64,000 bases of DNA from Tricholoma matsutake (GCA_026075535.2 AP026538.1:7998001-8062000), one strand, 5' to 3'; shown: positions 32,555 through 43,187, counted from the first letter of the stretch. The notes: generated by a model not told the origin, from the sequence alone. Numbers and translations: made by a program.

Positions 32555-32909
32555 TATAAGGGCAACCTCAGCCTCTAGCAAAGGGAAATCCAAAGAGAAA
32601 ACTCTAAGGATCCCTTTGCCAATGCCCAGTATATGTGAAGATGACAAAAATCAAATAATAAATAGAAAAGGTGGAGATAGGCAGATCAAGGCCACTGAAT
32701 GACATCATACCAAGGGCTACCTCGGAAGGGGTGCTCTGCCTCTAAATATAAAACTATCAACATGCACAAACATGATAGAAAGGGAAATTAGTAATAAAAT
32801 CTGGAAAAATCATAGAAAATGAAGAATAGAAGGAAATGAAGTGAGGAAAAATATAGAATGAGCGTAAAAATAGGAGAAACACACAGGGCACCCCCCTAGT
32901 CCCCTTACA
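32555..32909 (-). repeat. 5' LTR of gypsy D
   Basis: 355 bp; short of the 3' LTR by a 9-bp deletion near 32660. Abuts the target duplication CCCAC. Confidence 0.92.
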
Positions 32910-32912
32910 CCC

Positions 32913-33030
32913 ACCCCCAGCCTCACGAGCAACTGCTTGTGGGGTGGATCATGGGTGGAACAACAACAATGACAAGCTACTTACCCCCAGCCTCATGAGC
33001 AACTGCTTGTGGGGTGGATTGTGGGTGGAA
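32913..33030. repeat. 70-bp minisatellite, two units beside element D
   Basis: ACCCCCAGCCTCAYGAGCAA and the following CTGCTTGTGGGGTGG occur at 32913-32960 and 32983-33030, with a third diverged unit at 26958-26996 on the other side of D. Confidence 0.8.
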
Positions 33031-33056
33031 TGACAGACAACAGTGGGGATGCATCC

Positions 33057-33323
33057 CCTCCCCCTCCCCTGCACTTTGTGTGGGGAGGGATTTTTTTTGT
33101 ACTTTTAATTATTTATTAGTATTGTGCCCCCCCTCCCCCATTTTGCGTGGGGGAGGGATTTTTTTCTTCATGTTTTTACCTCCCCCCTCGCATTTGGCGT
33201 GAGGGGTTAGCTTTTTATGTATATAAATAAAACTCCCTCTCACATCTTGTGAGAGGGAGGATTTTTTGTTTATGTATGTAATCACAATCATCCCCACTCC
33301 CTCGCATTCAATGTGAGGGATGT
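33057..33323. repeat. Array of five G/C-clamped hairpins
   Basis: Five short inverted repeats at about 33057-33090, 33126-33158, 33181-33207, 33232-33260 and 33295-33323. Each has a C-rich arm, a small loop around GCATTT or CATCTT, and a G-rich arm (for example CTCCCTCTCACA / TGTGAGAGGGAG), and most are followed by a T run. Arms covary between copies, so pairing is kept while sequence drifts. Confidence 0.75.
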
Positions 33324-33403
33324 GGTTAATTAAAAATTTTTGATCTTAACTACTTTGAAAAAAATTAGAGTGTCATGAATAAACCTTATATTACTAACTA
33401 ATA

Positions 33404-33475
33404 ATTCTCCTGTGGCTCAACTGGTTAAGCACACATGTTTGGTTTGTCATGTGATCATTCTAATCAAGATGTCTT
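33404..33475 (+). repeat. tRNA-derived SINE-like head, left half
   Basis: TGGCTCAACTGG at 33413-33424 is a near-perfect pol III A box, with a D-arm-like GGCT / AGC pairing. CACATG and CATGTG form an anticodon-arm-like hairpin. The T-arm lies on the far side of the LINE at 39736-39751. Too long between boxes and with no matched acceptor stem, so a SINE rather than a working tRNA gene. Confidence 0.45.
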
Positions 33476-33517
33476 TTTTTTTTGTTTTTTTTTTGTTTTT
33501 TTGTTTTTTTGTTTTCC
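33471..33517 (-). repeat. A-rich tail of the LINE
   Basis: On the minus strand this reads as runs of 7-11 A separated by C, the 3' tail of the retroposon, directly beside its target duplication. Confidence 0.8.
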
Positions 33518-33746
33518 CATTTATTCTCCTTTGTGGAGTACCATATGTTAGAGACTAAATATATACAATATGAGCTCTGCCTCGTCTGTCTCCCTGGTGC
33601 GTTATCTTCGTCATTTGCTTTGAGGGGCCATCTAGTGGCCCTCAAGCACCATGTGCACTGAAATAAGTGGTGCTGGTCCATGAGTAGTGTATGTAGTGTG
33701 TTCTGAGCGACACTCGCTGTGTGTGATGCTCTCCTTGTGTCTTCCC

Positions 33747-35033
33747 CTATCCCTGTCTTCTTCCCTGCTGCCCCTCCTCTACCGTTGGCATATCCCTGAA
33801 AGTGCTGTGCCATCTTCCCGTTTCCGTGATAAATATAAATAGTGCCCATAGTGTTTTGGTGGTGGTGAACAGTTTCATCAGATTAATATCCCTTCCTCCT
33901 GTGTTATTCCATAATCTCTGTCTGGCTGCCCAGTGGGCCTGGCAGTGTAGCATATAGTGCTGTACTGTTTCCTCTTTCTGTTGGCACGCAGGGCAAGTCG
34001 GTGAGTCTGCTTTTCCAATACGGTATAGGTGCTTAGCTAATGGTGTGTGTCCCATTCTTAGTTGCGATAGGATGCTCGCTAGTTTTCTTGGTAATGGTGA
34101 GACCATGTCGATGTACTTGGTTGATGGCGCTTTTGGGTCTGTCTTCTGCATCCTGTTGTATCGCGGCGAGGTTTGCCATATCTTCTGCGCACTCTTCTTC
34201 AGTCGAGCCCCATGTGCTTGTATTATTGCCAATTTGCTGTGGGGGAGCTTCTTCTTCAGTAACTTTGGTAGGCTGCCCACGTCGCTGCTTCCTTCTATTA
34301 TTGCCTTTTTTGCCTGCTCATCCACTATCTCATTCCCCTCCACCCCCTTGTGTCCCGGTACCCATTTGACTTTTATCTTTATACCCCTATGTTTCTTCTG
34401 CAGGGCCATGATACTGTTATGGAGGGCATCAAATATGTAGTGGCCTGGATTGGGTTTTGTTAGCGACATGGATGCGATGGTAGCCTGGTTGTCAATATAT
34501 ATATTGGCCGACCGTATTCCCCATTCATTCCTTATCAGCTTTGCACCCAGCAAGGCGCTGACTCCTTCTCCTTTGTACACTGTGTGGTGTCGTAGTTTCA
34601 TTTTCACCCTTCTGTTCCTGTACAGGACTGCCCCAGCACCTACCTTTCCCTCCATGCCTGATCTGTCAGTAAATACGTTGATGTCTGGGTTCTCCCATGC
34701 TATCACTTCTATAGCTTTATCGACATCCGCAATAACTTCTGTCATTATTCCAGGTCCCCAACTGGTGTCATATCTCACTGCTTTCACCATCTCAACATTC
34801 TGTGGTTGGATGTTGTACCTGTGCATGAGATCGTGTAGTGGGGTAGGGTGCCATTTGACTAGCTTGTTTGCCGCATTCTGGACCAGTTTGTTTGGAGGGT
34901 GTGCAGGTGGTAGCATCACCAGATGCATTGCGGCACAATGTCGGTATTTGTCCACTAGTAGTGGGAAGGGTATTAGTCCTGCCATGACTTCTGCTACATC
35001 TGTGGCTGTGGTTGTCATGGCTCCAGTGATCAT
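33747..35033 (-). CDS. LINE ORF2: RNase H and C-terminal zinc motif
   Basis: 428 codons open. RNase H shows INVFTDRSGMEGKVGAGAVL (first Asp), GVSALLGAKLI (the Glu region reads GEGVSALLGAK), YIDNQATIASM (Asp) and WVPGHKGVEGNEIVDEQAKK (His and final Asp). A C-terminal CPACQQKEETVQHYMLHC is the CCHC-like motif common at the end of Tad/I-type ORF2. Upstream it is separated from RT by a TGA near 35042. Confidence 0.88.
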   Translation of the reverse strand: MITGAMTTTATDVAEVMAGLIPFPLLVDKYRHCAAMHLVMLPPAHPPNKLVQNAANKLVKWHPTPLHDLMHRYNIQPQNVEMVKAVRYDTSWGPGIMTEVIADVDKAIEVIAWENPDINVFTDRSGMEGKVGAGAVLYRNRRVKMKLRHHTVYKGEGVSALLGAKLIRNEWGIRSANIYIDNQATIASMSLTKPNPGHYIFDALHNSIMALQKKHRGIKIKVKWVPGHKGVEGNEIVDEQAKKAIIEGSSDVGSLPKLLKKKLPHSKLAIIQAHGARLKKSAQKIWQTSPRYNRMQKTDPKAPSTKYIDMVSPLPRKLASILSQLRMGHTPLAKHLYRIGKADSPTCPACQQKEETVQHYMLHCQAHWAARQRLWNNTGGRDINLMKLFTTTKTLWALFIFITETGRWHSTFRDMPTVEEGQQGRRQG

Positions 35034-36590
35034 GATTGCTGCTCATTGTTGTATTGAGGCGAGTCTCCTCAGCATGGCTTGTTTTACTTTTCCATCTCTT
35101 GTTCTCTTGCCTATGTTCTGTTGGGGTGTTAGGAAGACGTCAGCAGCATATAGCATTTGTGGGACTGGGATGGATAGGTATATTCACCAGAGATACTTAG
35201 CATGTGCTCCTTTGGACGCTTGTGCCATTCTGCTAAAGCGGATTACCCAGTCTTGTCCCTTTGCTAGGCCAGCCACACATTGACCCTTCCAGTTTAATTT
35301 GTTGTCGACAATTACACCTAGGAATCTCACCGTTTCTTTCAATGGGATGCGTTGATTGCCTAGTAGTAGTGCCCTTTGGGGTGTCGGGATCTTCTTCCTT
35401 GGGTTTATTGGGTTTGGCACCAGTTTCCTTGTGATGTTGAGGAGTTGGAACTTTTCTACCCCGAATTCACAGTTGTGTAGCTTGGCCCACTCAAAAATGC
35501 TGTTTGTGTGGTTCATTATATTGCAGAGTTTCTCATGTGTATCTGTGAAGTCATTACCCATCACTACCACTGCCACATTGTCAACAAAGAGCAGGATGCG
35601 TTCCCCTGCTTTGGGGTCTGGAATTTTAAGCAGGTCAGCATTGTATACGAGGTAGGAGATTCCTGAGTGTGGATCTCCCTGATCTAGGCCATTCGTTACT
35701 GTGAAATCTTCTGTTTGGTGGTCGTCAAACGAGAGGGTAGTTCACCTGTTGTGTAGGTGCCTCTTTATCCACTTGGTGTGTTCCTGTGGGATGCCCCGCT
35801 TTCTCATGTTGTGAATTAGGTGGCTGATGTTGATGCTGGGGAACGTGCTTTTTATGTCGAGGAAGAGGGTGGATGCAACCTGTCCCTTTCTCCATGCATC
35901 CTTCACTGTTTTTGTGAGTAGATGTATCGAGTCTGTTGTGGTTCACCCTGGCCTGGCTCCAAAGTGGTTTTCTGGGAGGATGTTGTGTTTTTCGCATCTC
36001 ATTACCATTTCTTCTGCTTGGCAGCTGTTGAGCAATCTAGCTATGCCATCTGATAGAACTATGGGGTGCCATGCCGATGGTATGGTGTAGTGGGTTTTCC
36101 AGGCTTTTTGAGGACTAGCGTCTCTGTAACTGACCATTCCTGTGGGTAGTACTTCAGCGAGTTGGTGGCTTGGAATAGTGTCCCAAGGTATGGGACTAGA
36201 AGTTCTCTGGCATGGATCAGCACTGAGTTTATTCCCATCCCACTCCTACTGGCTTTGTATGGTTTCATTCTTTTGATTGCCCAGTGTATCTGTTGATCTG
36301 TGATGTCCTGGAAAGTCCATCATGGTGGTGGGTACCTGTACCTGTCAGGGGGAGTGTTAGATCTGGGTTTGTTTGTGGGAAGAAGGTTTCATATAGTAAC
36401 CAGCCTTTATCGGCGTTGTCTGCCGCCTCTCTGACTATGCGCTTTGTTGTGGGGTCTCTGACTTGTAAGGTGGGTATCCTGGTTCTCCCTGCATCTGTTG
36501 GCAGCGTCATCATGAGTTTGCTTGCTTGCCATACACTGGCTTTGTCCAGTCCTTCTAGCCATCCTATCCAATGTTCTGCCTTTGCTTGTT
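35034..36590 (-). pseudogene. LINE ORF2: reverse transcriptase
   Basis: RT blocks spread over several frames: SRSGMGINSVLIHA and WSVTETLVLKKPGKPTTPYH (36268-36059), RPIVLSDGIARLLN and ENHFGARPG then TGA (about 36070-35940), TLFLDIKSTFPSINISHLI, NGLDQGDPHSGISYLVYN, and LLFVDNVAVVVMG near 35590. The catalytic F-[VA]-D-D box reads FVDN, so the second aspartate is lost. Thumb: RFLGVIVDNKLNWKGQ. Stops near 35942, 35742 and 35190 are TGA. Confidence 0.85.
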
Positions 36591-36657
36591 GTATCCTTTC
36601 TGCGTAGTGGTTGTGTTGTCGCCAATATTCTTTGTGGACTGGGTGGTATGGGTTTGC

Positions 36658-37699
36658 TCATTGGTACTTTGCCCTTCCCCCTAGCTGTTGCATCTTCTTC
36701 TTCTCGTTCGCTAGCTCTGTCGACCACCATCTTTTTGCATATGGGCTTGGTTTCGATATCTCGACATGCTTCTCTACGGCATCTTGGATGGCATTGTTGA
36801 GCTCGCTGAGTGTCTTGTCAAAGCTTTGTGTGTCTCTGATCTCCATGGGTGGTGCCAGGTTAGCAAGGTTGGTCTTGAGGGTCGCTATCAGTTTTGGCCA
36901 GTCGGCCAGCCTAAAGTTTGGTCTGGGCTTTGAGGTAGTCTTTGATGCCATGATACTGAGCTGCATTATGACGGGATAATGGTCCGTTTTTACTGGTCTT
37001 GTGGCGTTGTCTGTGGTGCATTTGATTATGCTGTCGACGATCCCTTTGCTGCAGAAGACGTTGTCCACCCTAGTGTGGTTCCCTGTGCTGTGGGACTTCA
37101 GTGTAGGCATGGATGCCGCTAGTGTCATCTTCATGTTGTGGTGTCCTAGCATGTTCAGTAGTGGCTGCATCAGTTCCGGGTTGTCATGTGTGAAGAGATG
37201 TGTGTTTCGGGCTTCATCCCATAATGGGTGGTGTTGGTTGAAGTCTCCCAGCCATATCATATTTAGCAGGCCTACTGAGAATCGTTGTAGATCTTGGTTT
37301 TGCATGTAAGTGGACAGGTGTGTTAGCGTGCTGTTGTTATTGCAATTGTTATATATATTTATGATGTGCAGCATACCGAACTCTCCTGTCACTTCGATTG
37401 CAGTCAGGTCTGGGTGTTGGAGCCAGATTTGCTTCCACGTATCTGTTAGTAGGTTAGCGTTTACGAGGATTACCGACCTCATCAGCCCTGGGTGTTCCTT
37501 GTGTGTGTTGGGGTAGACAGTACACCATTGCCTGTTGGCGCAGGTCTTACCATTGAAGTCGATATAGGGTTCCTGTATTACACATATGTCATGGTAAGCT
37601 CGTTAGTAGGTCCAGCTGGCTTATCAGCAATTTGTTGATGTTCTGTTGCCGAATTTTCAATGGCCTACTTCGCTGCTCTTCTTGTAGGTTTTCAGACAT
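36658..37699 (-). pseudogene. LINE ORF2: AP-type endonuclease
   Basis: ATG near 37699 overlaps the end of ORF1. The N-terminus (LKIRQQNINKLLISQLDLL, then after a one-base shift CVIQEPYIDFNGKT) holds the catalytic Asn and Glu. From 37482: GDFNQHHPLWDE (Asp/Asn/His pair), NHTRVDNVFCS and KTDHYPVIMQL (final Asp-His). The EEP-nuclease motifs are all readable, but the early frameshift and a TAA near the start break the ORF. It would nick target DNA to prime reverse transcription. Confidence 0.86.
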
Positions 37700-39590
37700 A
37701 TTTGAGCAGCGTGGCTTCTCTCCCATTTGGTGTTCCTTCTGGTAGGGGCCCTGGTCCTTGTTCGTTCAGGTCTCGGTCTCCCCACCTTGCTTGTCCCCAT
37801 GTTGGTTCCCTGTGCTCTTCTTGTTGGTGTTGGTTGTCCTCCATTTGTAGTCTCGTGAAGAACCCATCTATTGTTGCCTGTGCAGATCTTGTTGGCCAGC
37901 CATCATCTTGCATCCCGTATTTCTGGTTTGTCTGTCTCCCTTGTCTTTGCCTAACCTCTTGCCAGTCATCCATGAAGCTCTGTTGATGTCGTGTGTCTGC
38001 TTGTTGCGCATGTTGCATGTTCTGCCATGCACCACACTGTGGGCCTGGTTGTTGGTGCTCTCTGTGTGAGTCAGTCTCATTTAGTAGTCTCCATGAGTCT
38101 GGGCTGGTTGTTGGGTAATACTTATACTTGTTTTCTGGCATGTGGCTCTGGTTCTTCTCCTTTTCTGCCTTGAATTTTGCGCATTCTCTGTCTGCGACAC
38201 CGTGTCCTCTTGCTGTCTCTCCTACACAATTGGTGCACTTGAATTTTGCAGTTTCCGTGATGGTGCATGTTGAGGTGTGGTGATGTTCTGCACAACGCGC
38301 ACATGTATCTTCATTCTCTTTGCAGGCTGCAACATAGTACCCGTATTTTTGGCATTTCAAACATCTCCTGGGTTTGGTTAGCATCTTACAAACATTCACA
38401 TGCTTACCTTTGATGAGCATCCCATTTCAAATTGCATGGTTTGCATCTTCACGATGGTTGAAGCCAAAGGTTACATGGGCAACTCTCTGATTCTCCATTT
38501 GTAGGTGTGGGGGTTTTATGTATTTTGAGAAGGCAATCACTTGCTCTGCTAGCATGTTGTCTTCTTCCAATTTTGTGTGGGTGTAGCTGGCACCTGCATC
38601 AAAAGTAGTCAGCACAAATTCAGCTATGGCATAGTGAAGCTTGTGTCCCATGGTTGAGGTTCCATTGTAGAATTTCATGAACACGTCTTGTACATCCTTT
38701 TGTTGCAGCCATTCCGCTGCCTCTGGCTCATTTACCTGGTACAGGATGTCTCCATTGCGTAGTTTTCTTGCTGCCAGGAAGGTGGTGTGTCGCGGTTTGT
38801 CGAGGCCTTCCCATCCCATTAGGTCCAGTGCAGTGTTTGCTTTGGTTACTAGTTCTTTTTCTGTCAAGTCAGGTAGTGCGTTGTCCGCACTGTTAGTGTT
38901 ATCTCTGTTCTTCTGTACAAGTATTTGTTTGTCAGCAGCTGCTCCTCTCGCAATCACCTCTGCATGGTTGTTCCTCTCATACTGTTGGGCTATTACTGCA
39001 TATGTGATTGGGGCCTGGGTCCGTGGCAGTGCTGTCATGTATGTAGTTTCAGTTGTCTTTTCTGTTAGTTCCTGTGTGGCATGGGCTATTTGCTCGGCTG
39101 ATTCCTGGAAGCCATCGTTGAAGTCGCCCATCTTCTTTGTCATCATTCTCGCTGCATTCAATCCATGTTCCACTGCATCCCTCATGGCTTCCAAGTCTGA
39201 GTTGAAGCTCCCCATCTGTTCCTCTAGTTGCGATTTGATGGCTTCAGTTATATTGTTGGCTATTTGTTGGTTGTGTGCATCCTCGATTAGGAAGGCTATG
39301 GCTCTGATCCCATCTGTCACTAGTTTCGGCAGCCTGTTGGTGATTCCGAACTGTAGCAGGACATGAGAGAGAATATGTAAATCGGCTGGCTTATCTGGCA
39401 TAATGTAATCCCCTGCTATCAGGTATGCTATCGCTTGTTGTTTAGACTTTATGGCCATGTTTACTCCTTCTGCGTCTTCGAGCTCCTTCCTGGTTTTCTT
39501 TGTTGTTGATATCACTGTTTTTTGTCTAGTGTTTGGGGCTGTTGGTGCTGGTGATTGCGACATGGTGTTACGGGAGGTGTTCTCTGGCAT
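37692..39590 (-). pseudogene. LINE ORF1, one nonsense mutation from open
   Basis: 632 codons in one frame, interrupted by a single TGA at 38424-38426. N-terminus MPENTSRNTMSQSP, a long helical region (ELEDAEGVNMAIKSKQQ, LNAARMMTKKMGDFNDGFQE), an RNA-binding-like middle (LHYAIAEFVLTTFDAG) and three cysteine knuckles: CLKCQKYGYYVAAC, CARCAEHHHTSTC, CTNCVGETARGHGVADREC. C-terminus rich in Gln and charged residues. Typical ORF1p that coats LINE RNA. Confidence 0.85.
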
Positions 39591-39726
39591 ATTTAGGTAC
39601 AGAGATGTGTTTATTCTGCTATTTCATACTAGATCTCATTCCCCTTCTCTGTGTTCCCTGCACTGTCTGGCTGTGCAAACCATGAGAAAAGAAGCAGATG
39701 GTGGTGGTACAAGATCAAGAAGCATC

Positions 39727-39790
39727 TCAAGATGTCTTGAGTTCAATCCTTACTCTGCACAAATATATTTTGTAGGCACTTTGACAACTT
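39727..39790 (+). repeat. tRNA-derived SINE-like head, right half
   Basis: TTGAG-TTCAATC-CTTAC at 39737-39753 forms a T-arm with a 7-nt T loop and 4 of 5 stem pairs, and supplies the pol III B box (GTTCAATCC). It joins 33404-33475 once the LINE is removed. Confidence 0.45.
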
Positions 39791-39856
39791 AAGACTTGAA
39801 ATTTGACTATCCATTAGGGTATATACTCTAAGTTGAGCATCTGGAGTAACCAGAAT

Positions 39857-39980
39857 CTGGTTGGAATAACTGGAATGACTGGACTCCGACTGGAATAACT
39901 GGACTCCGACTGGAATAACTGGACTCTGACCAGAATAACTGGACTCCAACTGGAATAACTGGACTCTGACTGGAATGAGT
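39857..39980. repeat. 20-bp minisatellite, about six units
   Basis: Unit TGGAATAACTGGACTCCGAC repeated with small changes from 39857 to 39980. No gene seen in it. Confidence 0.9.
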
Positions 39981-39998
39981 GGGGGAGGGTAAATTACA

Positions 39999-40876
39999 GC
40001 TTAACCATCTTAATGGTGAGAGCATCCATATCGTCTGGTAGAACAAGGCACAGAAACTTATGATTGTTGAGTGTGATGGTTATCGAAGGAGGTGTATCTA
40101 ATGTTGCACTATCCATGGTACTAGTGGGCATAGCAGGTCTCTCTGAATGATGCATTGTAAAGTAACTTTTCACATTAGCTTACCAGGTAGGGAAATGGCA
40201 GCCCAGGTCTTGAAATGAGCATGAAGGTCCTTCAGATAGTCGGGAAGCTGTGAGTTGAAATCCTTCATCTTCAGGTTGTCTGAAACAGAGATGCTAGCTG
40301 GAATGTGAGGAAAGCTACCAATTGAAAGAGTGTTCACACCTCAAAGTTTGAAGAATGTCTTCCTGGTCTCGATATCCAACCTGGATGAAACATGCTAGTG
40401 GTCTGCACTGACCCCAGTCCCACCCAGACAACGAGAGCAGCGCATCTGTAACCTTGGGCACTAACAAACTTTGGTTGCTGTGAGTGACATGTCAGTTCTG
40501 GTTTCTCCTGTGATGTGAATGTGACTTACACATAGATCTCCTGTACCACAGGAGGGGATCCAAGTTTCTCATTTGCTGCTGCTGCTGCCACCTCATACTT
40601 TGCCTTGGTTTCAGGGTCTGCCACATTGTACATCTCCTTTTGACACTGTTTCCACAAATTCAACATGTTGCTGCCTGCTTCCTTCAGGCCATCACTCTTT
40701 GCTAACTCAGTCCTACATTTTGCGATGGCATCCTTGTAGTCCTCCCCGAAGAGATGAAGAGCATTTGTAGCATGCAGTTTCTTCAATTGTTGAGCTGATG
40801 CTTTCACACAAGAGGCAAAGCAATATTTTGCCTGAGAATATGTTGAGAATAATGAGAGAAAAAGACACTTTTTCAC
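39999..40876 (-). pseudogene. H2: 3' exons of H1-like multi-copy gene
   Basis: Minus-strand coding blocks: exon about 40835-40530 (ASAQQLKKLHATNALHLFG, YKDAIAKCRTELAKSDGL, GSNMLNLWKQCQKEMYN, ETKAKYEVAAAAANEKLG), exon about 40470-40330 (DALLSLSGWDWGQCRPLA, VGYRDQEDILQTLR), exon about 40290-40190 (LKMKDFNSQLPDYLKDLHA) and exon about 40155-39999 (ITITLNNHKFLCLVLPDDMD). Introns of about 40-45 nt with GT-AG borders separate them. The 5' exons lie at 54651-54270 across element E. Same type of organisation as H1; function unknown, no known domain recognised. Confidence 0.55.
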
Positions 40877-40968
40877 TAGGGAAAAATAAAGGAACCATCA
40901 GTAAAAATATGTTATTTTCCCACACTTTTCTCCTTTTGGTTGTTGCTGAAAAATAACTAACCTGTTTC
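40807..40968. repeat. Left arm of a long inverted repeat split by element E
   Basis: Sequence from CACAAGAGGCAAAGCAATAT to the E insertion is inverted relative to 54293-54150 (for example AAAAAGACACTTTTTC.CT.GG and GGAACCATCAGT). About 150 bp, perhaps 80-85 percent identical by eye. Likely the TIRs of an old MITE in an H2 intron, reaching into exon sequence on both sides. Confidence 0.7.
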
Positions 40969-41377
40969 TGTTAGGGCGACACCCACTATCTGCTAGCTAA
41001 GACCATGCAGGTTCTCTCTACAAGAAGGGGTTGGGATCTGCACGTGTGATTGGGGAACTGATGGTTTTGATGTGAGGGGTTATTAATAGGTGAGTTTGTT
41101 GAGATAGGCCATTCACACCACAAGTGTAGGTGGAATACCTAAGAGAACACAACTGGGGTCCCCTAGGCATATATTTAGGGTTTATATACTATGTTACATA
41201 TATTGTACATTGTTGTTACCGATGCACTTGTACATGCATGTACATATTGATGCGTGCGAAATAAAATTCTCACACTATCAAAGTGTAGCGTCATTTGGCG
41301 TCATTTGGCATAATATAGCGTAATTCGACATAAAATAAAAATGAAATTTTATTAGGTAATGGGGTGGTTTCCTAACA
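40969..41377 (-). repeat. 3' LTR of gypsy E
   Basis: 409 bp, TG...CA, preceded on the minus strand by the polypurine tract AAAAGGGGGGTAA (41378-41390). Confidence 0.93.
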
Positions 41378-41388
41378 TTACCCCCCTT

Positions 41389-42740
41389 TTATGCCTTGAC
41401 TTCCAGGTGAGAAAATATTGTGTCTGTCCCCTCTGTGAAATTTTGGTAAGGCCAGAATCTCATCCCCTCATACACCATTCTCACAATGCGACATGGAGCA
41501 TTCAGATTATGTTTAAAGAATTGGGCAATCACATTGTGTGCTTGCTTACAATTCTCTTTGGGCTCCCACGAATTATTTTTGTCAGTATAGTTTTTCCACT
41601 TTATTAAGAACTCCAATTTGTTCCGTCAAAGACGTGAGTCTAGAATTTCTTCAACTACATATTCTGGAGCACCTTCTACTATTATCGGAGGTTGCGGAGT
41701 AGTTTGTTGGCCAGGAATAGTGGGCGGGCGGTAAGGGTGTAGGCAGGATATATTAATCTCGGGATCAATCTTGAATGATCGGGGTAATTTTAGCACTACC
41801 ACATTAGGTGAGATTACTTTAGAGATTGCATATGGGCCAACTGGTTTCTCCATAAGTTTCCTCGAAGGTCATGGAATATTCAGTTCCTTGGTACTTAGCC
41901 ACACCAAGTCACCAACTTTGTACTCTGGAGCATGTGCTCGAGTACAATCCATGTGTCGCATCATGTCATCATGTGCTTTCTTCAATGCTGCCTCTGCTTC
42001 CTCTTGTACCTTTTGCATCTTAGATACAAAGTCTTTTACTGACTGTACTTTGACTTCCCTTCTGGGTTCTACTCCCGTGCGAGGATGATATCCATAATTC
42101 GCAAAAAAGGGTGACATACGAGTAGCCAAATGGAATTTGTTATTGTGGGAAAATTCGGCAATTGCCAGCCATTCGGGCCAGTCGGCTTGTCAGTAGTTGA
42201 CAAACATACATAGGTACTGCTCCAACTCCTGGTTCATTCTCTCTGTCTGCCCATCAGTCTGTGGGTGATATGCTGTAGATAATTTAGTTTGAATTCCCAA
42301 TATGTTGTTCAGTTCTCACATAAACATGGAAGCAAATTGTGGTCTGCGATCGGAGATAACGGTATCGGGTAACCCATGTAACCACCATACCCAATTTAGA
42401 TAGAGGCACGCCAAGCCCAATGATGAGGTTTCTGTAGTAGTAGGAATAATATGGACCTCCTTTGTGAAGCGGTTGCATACTACGAATATTGCATTGTACC
42501 CTTGAGCCTCGGGTAATCCGGTAATAAAATCCACCGATATATCTCACCACAGCGCTTTAGGTATAGGGTTCGGCATTAATTTTCCTGCAGGTTTCTCTGG
42601 AAATTTCTTCCCCCTCATGCATGTATCACATCCATCCACATACCCCAACACATACTTCAAAATTCCGGGCCACCAATAATTTCTTATTACTAATTCCAAT
42701 GTCTTCCATCTTCCTGGGTGTCTGGCAGTCAGTGTATTAT
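41389..42740 (-). pseudogene. Gypsy E integrase and chromodomain
   Basis: Zinc finger region at about 42740-42560, then the core: VDFITGLPEAQGYNA, VISDRRPQFAS (the Gly of DxGPQF changed to Arg), and the HPQTDG region at about 42270. TGA after ALW at about 42547 replaces a CGA arginine kept in B; others split the frame near 42316 and 42130. Chromodomain LEFLIKWKNYTDKNNSWEPK at 41616-41389. Confidence 0.87.
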
Positions 42741-43006
42741 GATGTAACTGGACGATCTCCCTTCACAACTCCTGATCCTTTGGTACATACACCTTTCCTC
42801 AAAACAACACCAACCCTTGTTCCTCAGCCTATTCATCTCCTTTAATATTACCTTTCTTCCCTTCAGAGCTTTCACGGCTTCCACTACTTCATCATCCATT
42901 TCCAAACATTGTCTAATTTTAGACAACATTTCCGTTTCCGAGCTATCTATTGATAGATGCCCTTGATGCATAGCGCAAATGCGAAAGTATTCAGGTTTGA
43001 GTAAGG
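42729..43006 (-). pseudogene. Gypsy E RNase H to integrase linker, distal part
   Basis: LLKPEYFRICAMHQGHLSID and EMLSKIRQCLEMDDEVVEA continue the RNase H/IN linker; the frame upstream is cut at 43006 by F and resumes at 49589. Confidence 0.85.
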
Positions 43007-43187
43007 TGTTAGGAAACCACCCCATTACCTAATAAAATTTCATTTTATTTTATTATGTTGAATTACACTACATGATGCCAAATGATGCTACACTTTGATA
43101 GCGTGAGAATTTTATTTTACATGCATCAAAGTGTATGCGCATGTACGAGTGTGTCGGTAACAACAATGTACAATATGTGTAACATAG

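Larger units (their letters stand above)
27035..32909 (-). mobile_element. Gypsy element D (chromovirus), same family as C
   Basis: 5.9-kb Ty3/gypsy element in minus orientation with LTRs of 364 and 355 bp and a perfect target duplication CCCAC (27030-27034, 32910-32914). It lies within a minisatellite (unit at 26958 on one side, two units at 32913-33030 on the other). Both LTRs lack about 62 bp present in C. Several TGA stops and small deletions, no intact ORF set. Confidence 0.94.
33476..39726 (-). mobile_element. Full-length Tad1-like LINE, about 6.25 kb
   Basis: Non-LTR retrotransposon with ORF1 (39590-37692), ORF2 with AP endonuclease, reverse transcriptase, RNase H and a C-terminal cysteine motif (about 37699-33747), a 5' UTR of about 136 bp and an A-rich 3' tail. 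A 12-bp target duplication TCAAGATGTCTT flanks it (33464-33475 and 39727-39738), so the 5' end is not truncated. RNase H within ORF2 and a CCHC-type ORF1 fit the fungal Tad1 clade. Inactivated by several TGA stops and at least one frameshift. Confidence 0.88.

Noticed and set aside
33057..33323. CRISPR array
   Set aside because: Units are palindromic, diverged and unevenly spaced, in a eukaryote, without cas genes.
33404..33475. Functional tRNA gene
   Set aside because: Interrupted by a 6-kb LINE, boxes too far apart, no matching acceptor stem.
34450..35283. 277-codon plus-strand frame
   Set aside because: Antisense shadow of the LINE ORF2; the opposite strand has RNase H motifs and the plus translation has none.
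38677..39366. 229-codon plus-strand frame
   Set aside because: Antisense of LINE ORF1, hydrophobic low-complexity translation typical of a shadow.
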